Below are positions 37,292-47,195 of a stretch of 64,000 nt of DNA, piece after piece. A program made the translations under genes and the position numbers. The notes beneath the pieces were generated by a model, which was not told the origin of the DNA, made no database searches, and worked only from the letters and a program-made list of their open reading frames with translations. Location of the stretch: positions 3,446,001 through 3,510,000 of the forward strand of contig NZ_CP076538.1 of the NCBI RefSeq assembly GCF_018885265.1. Reading direction: 5' to 3'. This DNA is from Amycolatopsis aidingensis. Lineage in GTDB: Bacteria > Actinomycetota > Actinomycetes > Mycobacteriales > Pseudonocardiaceae. Every line of letters starts with the position of its first letter. Position 1 is the first letter of the stretch.

Positions 37292-38677
37292 ATGCCTGCG
37301 CGAACCGTCCACCTCTTCCCGGGACTCGGGGCCTACTCCACCGGTGCGCTGCGGCAAGCGCGCGCCGACCATCCCGAGGTGACCGCCACCTTCCGCGTGC
37401 TCGACGATGTGGCCGTGGCCCGCGGCCTGCCCGAGGTGTCCGGTGCACTCTTCGGTGCCCACGCGCCCTCCCTCGGCGAGCTGCTGGAGCAGCCGGCGGA
37501 AGTCCTCCAGCTCGCCATCTTCGGGGTGTCGGTGGCGACCCACGAGGTTCTCCTTCGGCTCGGCGGCGAGCCCGATCTGCTGCTGGGGCACAGCTTCGGT
37601 GAGATGGCCGCGCTGGTCGCCGCGGGTGCCTTCGACCTCGCGGACGGCGCCCAGCTGGTCTGCGCCCGCTGCGCTGCCCTGCGGGACTGGGAGGGCAGGG
37701 GCATGATGGCGGCCATCGGCACGCACGAGGCCGCCGCACGGCACCTGGCCGGGCTGCTGGACGAACCCGGGCTGGTGGTCGGCTGCCACAACGCCCCCCG
37801 GCAGAGCGTGCTCAGCGGTCCGGTGCCCGCGATCGACCGGGCCGAGCGGGTGGCCGGGGCGCTGGAGCTTCCCTACGCACGCCTGCAGCTGCCCTATGCC
37901 TCGCACCATCCCGCGATGCGGCCCGCCGTGCCGGTGTTCCGCGAGCTGATGGACGGCGTGCGCCAGCGGCAGCTGCGGCTCCCGGTGTACTCGCCGATTC
38001 ACCACCGGCACTACACCGACGAGGACGACCTCAAGCAGGAGCTCGCCGAATGCCTCGTGCTGCCGGTGGACTTCGTGCGAGCCGCGCGTGACCTGCACGC
38101 CCGGGGCTACACGCGGTTCGTCGAGGCCGGGGCACTGAACGCACTCACCCGGTGCGTCGAGCTGACCGTACCCGGGGTCGAGGTGGCGGCACCGCTGGTC
38201 GACCCCGACCGGGAGCTGGCCGGGTTGCACGCGGCGGCAGGAGTGGCCCCGGAGCGTTCCCCGCAGGTGCCAAGGCCCCGCGACCCCCGGCCTGCCGACG
38301 GCGCGGCCACCGTGGTCGCACCCGCCGCCGGACCCGAGCCGGCCGAACCGGTCAGGCAGGCCGACACGGTCTCGCCCGAGCCGCCCGAGCAGGCCCGGGC
38401 CAACGGCCACCCGCCGAGAGAGACGGTGCTCGCCGAACTGCGCCAGATGTACGCGGAGGCACTGGAGTACCCGACCGACGTACTCACCGCGGACGCGATG
38501 CTGGAGGCCGAGCTCGGGGTCGACTCGCTGAAACAGACCTCCCTGCTGTCCCGGGTGGTCGACCGGTTCGGGATGACCGGTGAGCGGGACCGGGTGCGGG
38601 TATGGGAGCTGCCCACCCTCGGCCACATCGCCGACTACGTAGCCGAAAGGTCCGGAAGGCGGGAGGCCGTATCGTGA
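37292..38677 (+). CDS. Acyltransferase-ACP didomain protein
   Basis: A 461-aa protein. The N-terminal malonyl/acyl-transferase has the nucleophile elbow GHSFGEM with Ser101 and the histidine motif YASHHPAM; VEAGALNALTRCV closes the domain near residue 290. A Pro/Ala-rich linker of about 80 residues follows. The C-terminal acyl carrier protein has ELGVDSLKQTSLLSRVV with Ser412 as the phosphopantetheine site. It overlaps the following PKS by GTGA. It appears to supply, in trans, the AT and the only ACP for that PKS, as in split PUFA-synthase-like systems. Extender specificity cannot be read. Confidence 0.92.
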   Translation: MPARTVHLFPGLGAYSTGALRQARADHPEVTATFRVLDDVAVARGLPEVSGALFGAHAPSLGELLEQPAEVLQLAIFGVSVATHEVLLRLGGEPDLLLGHSFGEMAALVAAGAFDLADGAQLVCARCAALRDWEGRGMMAAIGTHEAAARHLAGLLDEPGLVVGCHNAPRQSVLSGPVPAIDRAERVAGALELPYARLQLPYASHHPAMRPAVPVFRELMDGVRQRQLRLPVYSPIHHRHYTDEDDLKQELAECLVLPVDFVRAARDLHARGYTRFVEAGALNALTRCVELTVPGVEVAAPLVDPDRELAGLHAAAGVAPERSPQVPRPRDPRPADGAATVVAPAAGPEPAEPVRQADTVSPEPPEQARANGHPPRETVLAELRQMYAEALEYPTDVLTADAMLEAELGVDSLKQTSLLSRVVDRFGMTGERDRVRVWELPTLGHIADYVAERSGRREAVS

Positions 38678-41600
38678 GTCACCAAGACGGTATCTTCGCG
38701 GGTCAGGTAGTCGTGGTCACCGGCGGCGCCCGCGGCCTCGGCCGGGTGATCAGCAGGGCGTTCGCCGAACGCGGCGCCCATGTCGTCATCAACTACTTCC
38801 ACGCCACCGAGGATGCCCCTGCGTTGCTGGCCGAGCTCACCGAAGCGGGTCACTCCGCGGAGCTGATCCGCGCGTCCGTGGCGAACAAGTCCCAGGTGGA
38901 CACCATGTTCGACACGGTGACCGAGCGCCATGCCGGGGTGGACGTACTGGTCAACAACGCCGCTTCCGGCGCCCTGCTGCCACTGGACGAGCTGGACGAG
39001 TCGCACTGGCAGCGTGCGCTGGACACCAACCTCCGGGGCAGCCTGTGGTGCGCCCGGCGGGCCGCGGCGCTGATGGCCGGCCGTGGTGGCGGCGCGATCG
39101 TGAACCTGTCCTCGATCGGCAGCACACTGGTGATCAGCGACTATGCCACGATCGGCACGGCGAAGGCGGCGGTGGAGTCGCTGACCCGCTACCTCGCCGT
39201 GGAGTTCGCCGCGGACGGCATCCGGGTCAACACCGCCTCCGGCGGCCTCATCGACGGCGCCGTGGCCGGGATGTTCCCGGACGCGGGCCTGCTGGCCGAC
39301 CAGGTCCGCGCCGCGACCCCGCTGGGCAACCGCCTGGGGCGGGAGGAGGAACTGGCCGAGGTGGTGACCTTCCTGGCCTCCCCACGTGCTTCCTGGATCA
39401 CCGGCCAGACCGTCGTGGCGGACGGCGGGTTGTCCCTCGGCTCCATGGCGCTGTCCCCGCGGCGGCCCGCCAGGACCGGCGAGGCGGGCCCGGAGGGTTC
39501 CGGCGACGAGATCGCGGTCGTCGGCGCGGGCGTGCTCGCCCCTGGCGCCAGCACGCCCGAGGAGCTGTGGCAGGTGCTCTCCGGATCCGAGCACCGGTTC
39601 GTCGAGCCCACCCGGTTCGACATCGACGCCTTCCACTCCACCGATCCGGATGCCGAGGACCGGACCTACACCCGGCGGTCCGGATTCATCACGGATTTCG
39701 TTCCGCACCCCGCCCTGCGCGCGGAACTGGAGCGCGGCGCGCTGCCCAGCACCGAGTCGACCACCGTGTGGTTGCGGCACTGCCTGCATACCGCACGGGA
39801 AGGGGTGAGCCTGCGCGCTGCGGACCGATGTATCGCGACCTTCGGCTACACCGCAGACGGCAGCCAGGAGCTGGAGGAGTACCTCGTGTTCTCCGGCTTC
39901 TCCCGGTTGCTGGGCCAGGACCCCGGAAACCGGCTGGCTCGCAGGTACGCCAGGCTGCCCGCCCCGCCAGGGGAGTTCCTGCCGCACCGGGTGGGGCGCA
40001 ACGCCATCGCGGGCCTGCTGCCGGACCGCACCGAACTGGTCATGGTGGACACCGCGTGCTCGTCCTCGCTGTACGCGATCGACCTCGGCATGAAGGCGCT
40101 GCGGGAGGGGACCTGCGAGGTGGCGGTCTGCGGTGGCGCCTTCGCCTACAGCGCCCGCAACCTTGTTCTGTTCTCGAAGCTGCACGGCCTTTCCAAGACC
40201 GGTGAGGTGCGCCCGTTCGACCGGGAAGCGGCCGGGGTGCTGTTCTCGGACGGAGCGGGCGTGGTGCTGCTGAAACGGCTCGACCGGGCCCGCGCGGACG
40301 GCGATCGCGTCCTCGGTGTCATCGACGGTGTGGGTCTGTCCTGCGATGGCAGGGGAAAGGCCATCTACGCGCCGAACGAGCGTGGGCAGCAGCTGGCGGT
40401 GCGGCGAGCCTACGCGGCGGAAGGGCTCGATCCCTCCTCCGTGCGGTGGGTGGTGGCGCATGCGACCGGCACCCAGGCCGGGGACAGCACGGAGGTGGCG
40501 AGCCTGGACAAGGCCGCGGGCAGCGGTCCGCCCGCGTTGCTCTCCTCCAACAAGGCGATCGTCGGGCACACCGGGTGGACCGCGGGCATGGTGTCGGTGG
40601 TGCAGGCCCTGCAGGGACTCGCCCGCGGCGAAGTACCGGCCCAGCGCTACCTGAAGCGGCCGATCCCGGCACTGGACGGCACCCGGTTCACCGCTCCGAC
40701 CGAGGCCGCCCGGCTGCCCGCGGCTCGCACCCGGCGCGCAGCCGTGTCCTCCTTCGGCTTCGGCGGGACCAACGCGCATCTGGTGCTCGGTTCCGGGCCG
40801 GCCGACGACCTGCGACCCGCTCCGGAGTGCCTGCCCGACGACATCGTCGTCGTCGGCTGGTCGGCGGACACGCCGGGACGGCCGGACCTGGTGAGCTGGC
40901 TACGCGGGACCGGTCCGGCACCGGAGCGGTCGTTCGGGGAGGACTACCCGATTCCGGACTTCACCGAGGTCCGGTTGCCCCCGGCGACACTGCGCAATAT
41001 GGACCGCGCGCAGATCATGCTGCTCAGGGCCGCGGCCGCGCTGCCGGAGGAGGTACGTGCCGTTGCCTGCCGGATGCGGGAGGCGACCGGCGTGATCACC
41101 GGGCATATGGGTCCGACCAGGCGCGCCGTGCACTACGCCCTGCGCTGCTACCTCGGCGATGTGGAAAGCGTGCTGGATGGCGGGCTGGACCCGCAGCTCA
41201 CGGAGCGGGTCCGCGCGCTGGTGCCGCCGAGCACCGAGGACGCGTTTCCCGGCATCATGCCGAACATCATCCCGGCGCGCCTGGCCTCCCTGTGGGACTT
41301 CCGTGGCCTCAACCTCACCGTCGACACCGGACCCGACGCCAGCCTGGATGCCGTCCGGACGGCGGAACGCTACCTGCGCCACGGTGATCTGGACCTGGCC
41401 GTGGTCGCCGGGGTCAACGGGAACAGCACCGCGGAGCTCACCGAGGTGCTGGCCGGCTCGGGCGAGCAGGACCAGCTCGCCGAGGGCGCCTTCGTCGTCA
41501 TCCTGGCCAGGGAGTCCACCGCACGGGCCGAGGGGCTGCCGGTGCTGGCGCGGGTGCGGACCTCGCTGACCGACATCGAGCCCGGTACCCGGCCGCGCGC

Positions 41601-44130
41601 GATGGCGCCGCTGCGCGGGTCGGGCCGCACCTACCTGGCCGCCGACGGCATGGTGGCGCTGCTGGCCCGGCTCACCGGTGCCCAGGGGCCGGGCCGCCTC
41701 GGCAGCGTGCGGGAGTGGGGGCCGTCGCTCGAGGTCGATGTGCCCGCGGGCGGGGAGACCACGCCCGCGGCCACCGGGCGTCCCGTCCTGCGTAGCGTGC
41801 CCCGGCTGGCCCCCGCGCGGCCGCGGCTGGTGCGGGCACCCCGCCCGGCACTGCCGCCGAACACCGTGCTGCTGGTGCCGGATGCGTCCCTGCTGGATGG
41901 CTGGGAACTGCCGCCGGAGGTGGTGCCGGTCATCGCGCCCGCGGATGCCGCGCGGGAGGAAGCCGTGCTGGCGCGCTCGCTGCCGTCGGAGCCGTTCCGG
42001 ATCGAGCACATCCGGTTGCTGGCCGATCTCGGCGCGCGCGGCGGGCCGGCCGATGCGCTGGGCATGGTCGGCCGGTTGCGTGGCCTGCACGACCTGCTTC
42101 ACCTCGCGGCGCAACGGTGGATCGCTGGCACCGGCGACTCGCTCGGCGTGGTGCTGCTGGACGCGGTACGCGATGGCGTGCCGCATCCCGCAGCGGGTCC
42201 GTTCACCGGCATGGTCAAGAGCCTGGCCAGGGAGTTGCCGGAGGCGCTGAGCCTGGCCCTGCTGACCGATACCGGCGACCCGCGGAGCGGACTCGACCAG
42301 TGGGCCGTCGAGTCGGGCCGGGACCACGAGCCTGCGGTGGTGGTCCGGGATGGCGAACACCGGCTCGCCTACACCCTGGACACCGCGGAATGCCCGTCCG
42401 GGCCCGCCGCGGAGCCGCTGCCTCCCGGTGCGGTGGTGGTAGCGGCAGGCGGCACCCGGGGGCTGACCGCGGAACTGCTGGTCGGGCTCGCGGCCCGCTG
42501 CAGGCCGACGGTGTACCTGCTCGGCAGGTCCGCACCCGCCGCTCAGGATCTGCCGGACCGCGCCACCTTCCTCGCCCGCCAGCGGTCGGCCCGCCCGGAG
42601 CATGGTGTGGCGGAGCTGAACGCCGAGTACGACCGCCTGCGCGCCGCCGCGGAGAGCGCGCGCACGATCCGCAGGATCGCCGAGCACACCGGCGAGGGAT
42701 GGGTGCACCATGTGACCTGCGACCTGACCGATCCGGAGTCCGTGCGGGCGGCCATCGACCGGGTACATGCCGCGCACCCACGGGTCGACCTGCTGCTCAA
42801 CGCCGCCGGTGTGCACCGCGGTGGCAGCGTCCGGGCCACCTCGCTGGAGCAGGCGCGTACGGTGCGGGACACGAAGCTGCTCGGCTACCTGAACCTTGTC
42901 GGCGCCTTCGCCGGACGACGACCGCACCGCTGGGTCAACTTCGGTTCCCTGCTCGCCGTTCTCGGCTGGCCGGGCGAGGCCGACTACTGCTCGGGCAACG
43001 ATCTGCTTGGGCTCGCCGCACCGTGGCAGTCGCGCTTCGGTGCAGGGCACGAGACGACGCTGGCATGGGCGCTGTGGGACGAGGCCGGTTTCGCCAGCGA
43101 GCCGGTTACCCGGGACCTGTTGCGCGGCCAGAACATCCTGACCGGACTGTCTGATCAGGACGGTGTAGGACTCTTCCTGGAAGAGCTGGCTGCGGGGCTG
43201 CCGGACCCGTTGGTCACCCAGCTCGGCAGAACCGAGCGGAACTGGCTGTCGAGCCTGCGCCGCGGCCCGTTCCCGTTCCGTGGCGGGCCGGACACCGGGA
43301 TGCTGTGGCAGCCGGACGGCACCATCGACGGCTATCTGCGGCAGCACCTCCTGCGCGGGGTGCCCACCCTTCCCGGTGCCTTCGTGCTCGAGCTCGCCGC
43401 CGCGGTGGCGGCGGCGAGCGGGCCGGGCGCCGTTCTCCGGTTCCGGGACCTGACCTTGCACGCTCCGGTGACCGCACTGCCAGGGCGCACCCCGACCTAC
43501 CGGGTGACGGCCGAGCGCGCGGGCGAATCGGTGGAGGTACGGGTGCTCAGTGACACCCTCGCACCGGACGGGCGGGTGCTGCGCAAGGACCGCATGCACG
43601 CCCGGCTCGTGGTGGAGCCCGGGCCGCTGCCCGCGACCGGCGAAGCCGGGGAGACCGTGTTCGTGTCACTGGGCGGGTCCGGTCGGCGGCCGCGGCACTA
43701 CGGGACCGGGGACTCCCTGATGCTGTCCGGGCCCTTCCGCTCGCTCACCGATGTGGACGACCGGTCGGCCACGGCCACCGCCAGATTCGCCCCGGAACTG
43801 GGACAGTGGGCGGAGCGGTTCGCCGCGTTCCGGCTTCCGGTGCTGCTGGTGGACGCGATGGTCCAGCTGGGCGCCCTGATCGAGCAACGGGCCGAAGGGC
43901 AGGAACCGGCGGTTCCGGTGGGGTTGGATTCGGTGGAACTGGGCACCACGCACAACGACGTGGCCCTGCTGGATGTGCATGGTCCGGAGATCCTGCTGCG
44001 GGCGCGGCAGGGCGATATCGCGGCGGTGGCGCCGGACGGCAGGGTGCTGGCGCGGCTGCGGGGGCTGCGCTGGTCCGGCCGTCCGGACCTGTCCCTCGCC
44101 GCCACCGAGCCCGGGAGGTCGGTGCGATGA
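38674..44130 (+). CDS. Iterative PKS fusion: FabL-type ER, KS, inactive KS (CLF-like), KR, DH
   Basis: An 1818-aa protein. Residues 1-265 are an SDR whose active site YATIGTAK has Tyr-x6-Lys and whose C-terminal half (SGGLIDGAVAGMFPDAGLL, ITGQTVVADGGLSL) follows FabL, an enoyl-ACP reductase. Residues about 285-690 are an active KS: DTACSSSL (Cys about 462), HATGTQAGD, NKAIVGHTGW. Residues about 700-1060 resemble a second KS in which the cysteine site reads DTGPDASL, so it is inactive like a chain length factor. A KR follows (AAGGTRGLTAELL near 1253, NAAG near 1376, NFGSLLAVLGWPGEADYCSGND), then a hot-dog DH (HLLRGVPTLPGAF near 1556). No AT or ACP is in cis; the preceding gene supplies them. 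The GTG start overlaps that gene's stop. Confidence 0.9.
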   Translation: MSHQDGIFAGQVVVVTGGARGLGRVISRAFAERGAHVVINYFHATEDAPALLAELTEAGHSAELIRASVANKSQVDTMFDTVTERHAGVDVLVNNAASGALLPLDELDESHWQRALDTNLRGSLWCARRAAALMAGRGGGAIVNLSSIGSTLVISDYATIGTAKAAVESLTRYLAVEFAADGIRVNTASGGLIDGAVAGMFPDAGLLADQVRAATPLGNRLGREEELAEVVTFLASPRASWITGQTVVADGGLSLGSMALSPRRPARTGEAGPEGSGDEIAVVGAGVLAPGASTPEELWQVLSGSEHRFVEPTRFDIDAFHSTDPDAEDRTYTRRSGFITDFVPHPALRAELERGALPSTESTTVWLRHCLHTAREGVSLRAADRCIATFGYTADGSQELEEYLVFSGFSRLLGQDPGNRLARRYARLPAPPGEFLPHRVGRNAIAGLLPDRTELVMVDTACSSSLYAIDLGMKALREGTCEVAVCGGAFAYSARNLVLFSKLHGLSKTGEVRPFDREAAGVLFSDGAGVVLLKRLDRARADGDRVLGVIDGVGLSCDGRGKAIYAPNERGQQLAVRRAYAAEGLDPSSVRWVVAHATGTQAGDSTEVASLDKAAGSGPPALLSSNKAIVGHTGWTAGMVSVVQALQGLARGEVPAQRYLKRPIPALDGTRFTAPTEAARLPAARTRRAAVSSFGFGGTNAHLVLGSGPADDLRPAPECLPDDIVVVGWSADTPGRPDLVSWLRGTGPAPERSFGEDYPIPDFTEVRLPPATLRNMDRAQIMLLRAAAALPEEVRAVACRMREATGVITGHMGPTRRAVHYALRCYLGDVESVLDGGLDPQLTERVRALVPPSTEDAFPGIMPNIIPARLASLWDFRGLNLTVDTGPDASLDAVRTAERYLRHGDLDLAVVAGVNGNSTAELTEVLAGSGEQDQLAEGAFVVILARESTARAEGLPVLARVRTSLTDIEPGTRPRAMAPLRGSGRTYLAADGMVALLARLTGAQGPGRLGSVREWGPSLEVDVPAGGETTPAATGRPVLRSVPRLAPARPRLVRAPRPALPPNTVLLVPDASLLDGWELPPEVVPVIAPADAAREEAVLARSLPSEPFRIEHIRLLADLGARGGPADALGMVGRLRGLHDLLHLAAQRWIAGTGDSLGVVLLDAVRDGVPHPAAGPFTGMVKSLARELPEALSLALLTDTGDPRSGLDQWAVESGRDHEPAVVVRDGEHRLAYTLDTAECPSGPAAEPLPPGAVVVAAGGTRGLTAELLVGLAARCRPTVYLLGRSAPAAQDLPDRATFLARQRSARPEHGVAELNAEYDRLRAAAESARTIRRIAEHTGEGWVHHVTCDLTDPESVRAAIDRVHAAHPRVDLLLNAAGVHRGGSVRATSLEQARTVRDTKLLGYLNLVGAFAGRRPHRWVNFGSLLAVLGWPGEADYCSGNDLLGLAAPWQSRFGAGHETTLAWALWDEAGFASEPVTRDLLRGQNILTGLSDQDGVGLFLEELAAGLPDPLVTQLGRTERNWLSSLRRGPFPFRGGPDTGMLWQPDGTIDGYLRQHLLRGVPTLPGAFVLELAAAVAAASGPGAVLRFRDLTLHAPVTALPGRTPTYRVTAERAGESVEVRVLSDTLAPDGRVLRKDRMHARLVVEPGPLPATGEAGETVFVSLGGSGRRPRHYGTGDSLMLSGPFRSLTDVDDRSATATARFAPELGQWAERFAAFRLPVLLVDAMVQLGALIEQRAEGQEPAVPVGLDSVELGTTHNDVALLDVHGPEILLRARQGDIAAVAPDGRVLARLRGLRWSGRPDLSLAATEPGRSVR

Positions 44131-45938
44131 ACGACGACCTGCGTACCGCGCTCGGCGCGCTGGTCCATGGCGATCCCGCTGAGGCGCTGCCCGCCGACCT
44201 GGGCGAGGCGTGCGCTGGCGGGCCGTTCGCCCCGGCCGAAGGGCTGACCTACGAGCAGCAGTGCCTGCTGACCTACCGGCGGATGCGCTGGCTCGGGGAC
44301 CGGCTTCCACCGGCCAGCACCTTGCTGGCCAGGCCGGCTCAGCTGTTCACCGTCCTCGAATGGTGCGCGGTCACCAGCCCGCCGGTGTTTCTCGGGATGA
44401 CCTTGCACACGTGTCTGAGCCTCGGCGCCATCCAGGAGTTCGGTTCCGGCCGGGACGATCTCGGGGACCATATCGGCAGGCTCGACTCGATGGACTCTTT
44501 CGGTTCGCTCCTCGTCACCGAAGCAGGCCGGGGCAACAGCCACATCGGTATCCGCACCGAGGCCCGGTACGACCCGGCGACCGGCGGGTTCGTGCTGACC
44601 ACGCCGACCAGGGACGATGCCAAGTTCATGCCGAACGTCGGGCTTGCCGGGGTGCCGAAGCTGGGCGTGGTGTACGCCCGGTTGCGGGCCGGGGGAGCCG
44701 ATCACGGGGTGTTTCCGTTCGTACTGCCGATCCGGGACGCCGACGGTCCACGTCCCGGCATCGAGATCACGCCGTTGCCGGAGGCACCGTACCTGCCGCT
44801 GGACTACGCGACCATCACCTTCGATGGGGTGCGGGTGCCGGCCCGGGGCCTGCTGCACGACTCCGCGCGGCTGTCGGCGGATGGGACGTTCCGGGATCCG
44901 CTCGGCCACGGGGACGAGCGGCTGGCACGTTCGCTGGACGTACGGCACCGGGCCTGGGTGGCCTCCGCGGCCGCACTGGGTGCGGCGATCCGCGCCAGTG
45001 CCGCGCTCGCCATCCGGTTCTCGGCCGGACGGAACACGTTGTCGCGCGCCGCGCCCGAGGGCCCGGTCCTGCGTTATCGGAGCCAGCAGCGGCCGCTGTA
45101 CGGCTGCCTCGCGACCGCGTACGCGATGACCAGCCTGATCAACCAGGTCAAGCGCACGCTGGTGGCTTCGGCGCAGGTACCGGATCCGGCCTGGACCCGA
45201 GGGCCAGGGTTCAACCGGACGATCGGGCTGGTCAAGGCGATGGCCGGCTGGGAGGCCGAACGGGTAGCGGCCGAATGCGGGCAACGCTGCGGCGCACACG
45301 GGATGTTCGGCAGCAGCGGGTTCGCCGCGTACCAGGGTCTCGGCCATATGCTCGGGCCGGCAGCGGGGGACAGCTACCTGATCGTGCTGGAAGCGGCACG
45401 GGCGATGGCGGCCGGAACCGCCTACCGGCCGCCATCGCCAGGGATGGTGCAGCTGAACCGGCGAGCGGTGGGGGAGCCGCAGGTGGTGCGGGAGCTGGTG
45501 GCGGCACGGGAACGCTCGCTGCACGCCATGCTGTCCGGCGAGCTGGACACGGCCGCGCGCCGCGCGCAGGGGCCGTTCCAGGCCTGGGACAACCGCAGCT
45601 GGCTGGCCCGCGAGCTGGTCGAGGCGCACGGAACCCGGCTGGCTGTCGAGTGCCTGCTGGCGGACGCACGGACGCTGGCCGAGCCGGGGCGTACGGCGCT
45701 GGAACTGCTGTGCGCGTTTTTCGGTCTCCGCGAGGCGTGGCGCCATTCCGGCTGGTATCTGAGCACGGAGGCGCTTACTGTCCGGCAGGTGCGGGCGATC
45801 CCCGCCCGCCTCAACGGGATCTGCGAACGCCTCACCGCACACGCGGAACCCCTCGCCGGGGCCCTGCTGCCTGCGGGTCTCGACCCGTGGCCGGGTCCTG
45901 CGGGCGTGCTCGGCCCGGCCGTGGCCGGGCACCGGTGA
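44127..45938 (+). CDS. Acyl-CoA oxidase/dehydrogenase-like flavoenzyme
   Basis: A 603-aa protein of peroxisomal-type acyl-CoA oxidase length. The N-terminal flavin-binding part shows SPPVFLGMTLHTCLSLGAIQEFGSG, TEAGRGNSHIGIRTEARYD, and the oxidase-like VLTTPTRDDAKFMPNVG where dehydrogenases have a shorter loop. PGFNRTIGLVKAMAGWEAERVAAECGQRCGAHGMFGSSGFAAYQG matches the second alpha domain; the C-terminal ACOX domain follows. It should insert a trans-2 double bond, passing electrons to oxygen. ATG 44127 overlaps the PKS stop as ATGA, so it is made with the PKS and probably acts on its acyl product. Confidence 0.88.
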   Translation: MNDDLRTALGALVHGDPAEALPADLGEACAGGPFAPAEGLTYEQQCLLTYRRMRWLGDRLPPASTLLARPAQLFTVLEWCAVTSPPVFLGMTLHTCLSLGAIQEFGSGRDDLGDHIGRLDSMDSFGSLLVTEAGRGNSHIGIRTEARYDPATGGFVLTTPTRDDAKFMPNVGLAGVPKLGVVYARLRAGGADHGVFPFVLPIRDADGPRPGIEITPLPEAPYLPLDYATITFDGVRVPARGLLHDSARLSADGTFRDPLGHGDERLARSLDVRHRAWVASAAALGAAIRASAALAIRFSAGRNTLSRAAPEGPVLRYRSQQRPLYGCLATAYAMTSLINQVKRTLVASAQVPDPAWTRGPGFNRTIGLVKAMAGWEAERVAAECGQRCGAHGMFGSSGFAAYQGLGHMLGPAAGDSYLIVLEAARAMAAGTAYRPPSPGMVQLNRRAVGEPQVVRELVAARERSLHAMLSGELDTAARRAQGPFQAWDNRSWLARELVEAHGTRLAVECLLADARTLAEPGRTALELLCAFFGLREAWRHSGWYLSTEALTVRQVRAIPARLNGICERLTAHAEPLAGALLPAGLDPWPGPAGVLGPAVAGHR

Positions 45939-45952
45939 TGCGGTGCCCGGCC
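45923..45952 (+). terminator. Strong hairpin terminator ending the PKS cassette
   Basis: GGCCGGGCACCG and CGGTGCCCGGCC form a perfect 12-bp stem with loop GTGATG; the TGA stop of the acyl-CoA oxidase gene is in the loop. The next gene is convergent, so it can stop transcription from both sides. Confidence 0.85.
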
Positions 45953-45959
45953 GGTGTGG

Positions 45960-47171
45960 TCACACCAGTCTGGCGCGCTCGGCGAGGCGCCACATCTCGT
46001 GCCGGACCGTCGCGTCGTCCTGGCGTAGCACGAGCTGGATGAGGTCGCGTGCCTCGCTGTTGAAAACCACTTCCTCGGGCGAAACCCGCTCCGTCCGCAG
46101 CAGTGCGAACGTGGCGGCTGCCGCGTCCCGCTGCCGGGCGTGCGCGCGAGCGAGCGTCAGGTAATACCGGGAGCGCGTGGACCGGAACTCCGCCTCGGCG
46201 AGGTCGACCCTGGCGGCCGTCCGGAGCGCGCGCCGGGTATGCCCCAGGATGACCTCGAGACAGATGCCCTGCACGTCCACGGCGGCTCGGCCGAAGTCGC
46301 CGCAGGAGCAGCCGGGCACGGTGTCCTCGCTCGGTAGCCTGGCCGCCGCGGCGCGGGCGCGATCGAGTAACTCATAGGCCGTGAGCTGCTCGCCAGCGGC
46401 GGCTGACACGGTGGCGGCGGTCAGGTGGACCGCGCCCCAGGTGGCGACGGCCGACCGCGGTCCGGAAGGCGTGTCGGTACCGAGCCGGCCGGCGGCGGTG
46501 CGGCACAGATCGGCTGATTCCTGGATGCGGCCGAGCCGGAGCAGGACGGCTGCCAGGCCGCCTTCGCAGGCGGCGTGCACGGCCGGGTCACCGGTCTGCG
46601 CGGCACTCGCCACCGCACGCTCCGCGGTGAGCAACGCGAGCGGGAGGTCGTTCACCTGGCTCAGGAACGCCGCCGCGAGCCGGTGCACCTCGGCCACGGC
46701 GCGGTGCTGCGCTACCGCATCGCGCCCGGTGGCCGGGCCGGCCAGCGCGCTCGCCGCGGTGAGCAGCCACGGTAGCCGGTGCTGGAGCACGCTGTAACGC
46801 CACCGGGCGTCCCGCCAGTCCGACCACGCCGTGCGCAGCTGATCGGTCACCGTGGCCTGCTCCGTGCCACCGTCCCCGGGGCCGGTCATGCCGAACAGGG
46901 CTTTCCGGATGGCGGCCGACGCCGTGCGCGGGTCCGGCCCGGCCGTAGGCGTAGCGGTGGTCACGCCGAGGAAGGACGCGACATCGTCGACGCGCAGGAC
47001 GTCCGCGACTCGCAACAGCGCGGACAACTTGTCCGGTCTGCGCTGGTCCTTCTCCACCTGCCGTAGCCATTCGGCGCTGTACCCGACGAGCGCGGCCAGC
47101 GCCTGCCGGGACAGCCCCCTCCGGCGGCGCATCAGCTCGATCTTCCGGCCGAGGGTAAGTTCCGAAATCAT
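45960..47171 (-). CDS. XRE-family regulator with TPR-like C-terminal region
   Basis: A 403-aa protein. Residues 5-65 are an HTH of the XRE type (LGRKIELMRRRRGLSRQALAALVGYSAEWLRQVEKDQRRPDKLSALLRVADVL). The remainder is all-helical with Ala/Leu-rich pairs that look like degenerate TPR units, as in many actinomycete pathway regulators. It converges on the PKS cassette across a hairpin and follows the DUF5988-like gene by 24 bp, probably in one transcript. A role in controlling the adjacent biosynthesis is inferred from position. No ligand-binding domain of known type is visible. Confidence 0.85.
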   Translation of the reverse strand: MISELTLGRKIELMRRRRGLSRQALAALVGYSAEWLRQVEKDQRRPDKLSALLRVADVLRVDDVASFLGVTTATPTAGPDPRTASAAIRKALFGMTGPGDGGTEQATVTDQLRTAWSDWRDARWRYSVLQHRLPWLLTAASALAGPATGRDAVAQHRAVAEVHRLAAAFLSQVNDLPLALLTAERAVASAAQTGDPAVHAACEGGLAAVLLRLGRIQESADLCRTAAGRLGTDTPSGPRSAVATWGAVHLTAATVSAAAGEQLTAYELLDRARAAAARLPSEDTVPGCSCGDFGRAAVDVQGICLEVILGHTRRALRTAARVDLAEAEFRSTRSRYYLTLARAHARQRDAAAATFALLRTERVSPEEVVFNSEARDLIQLVLRQDDATVRHEMWRLAERARLV

Positions 47172-47195
47172 CTACTTCCCTTCTGTGTGCAGAAT

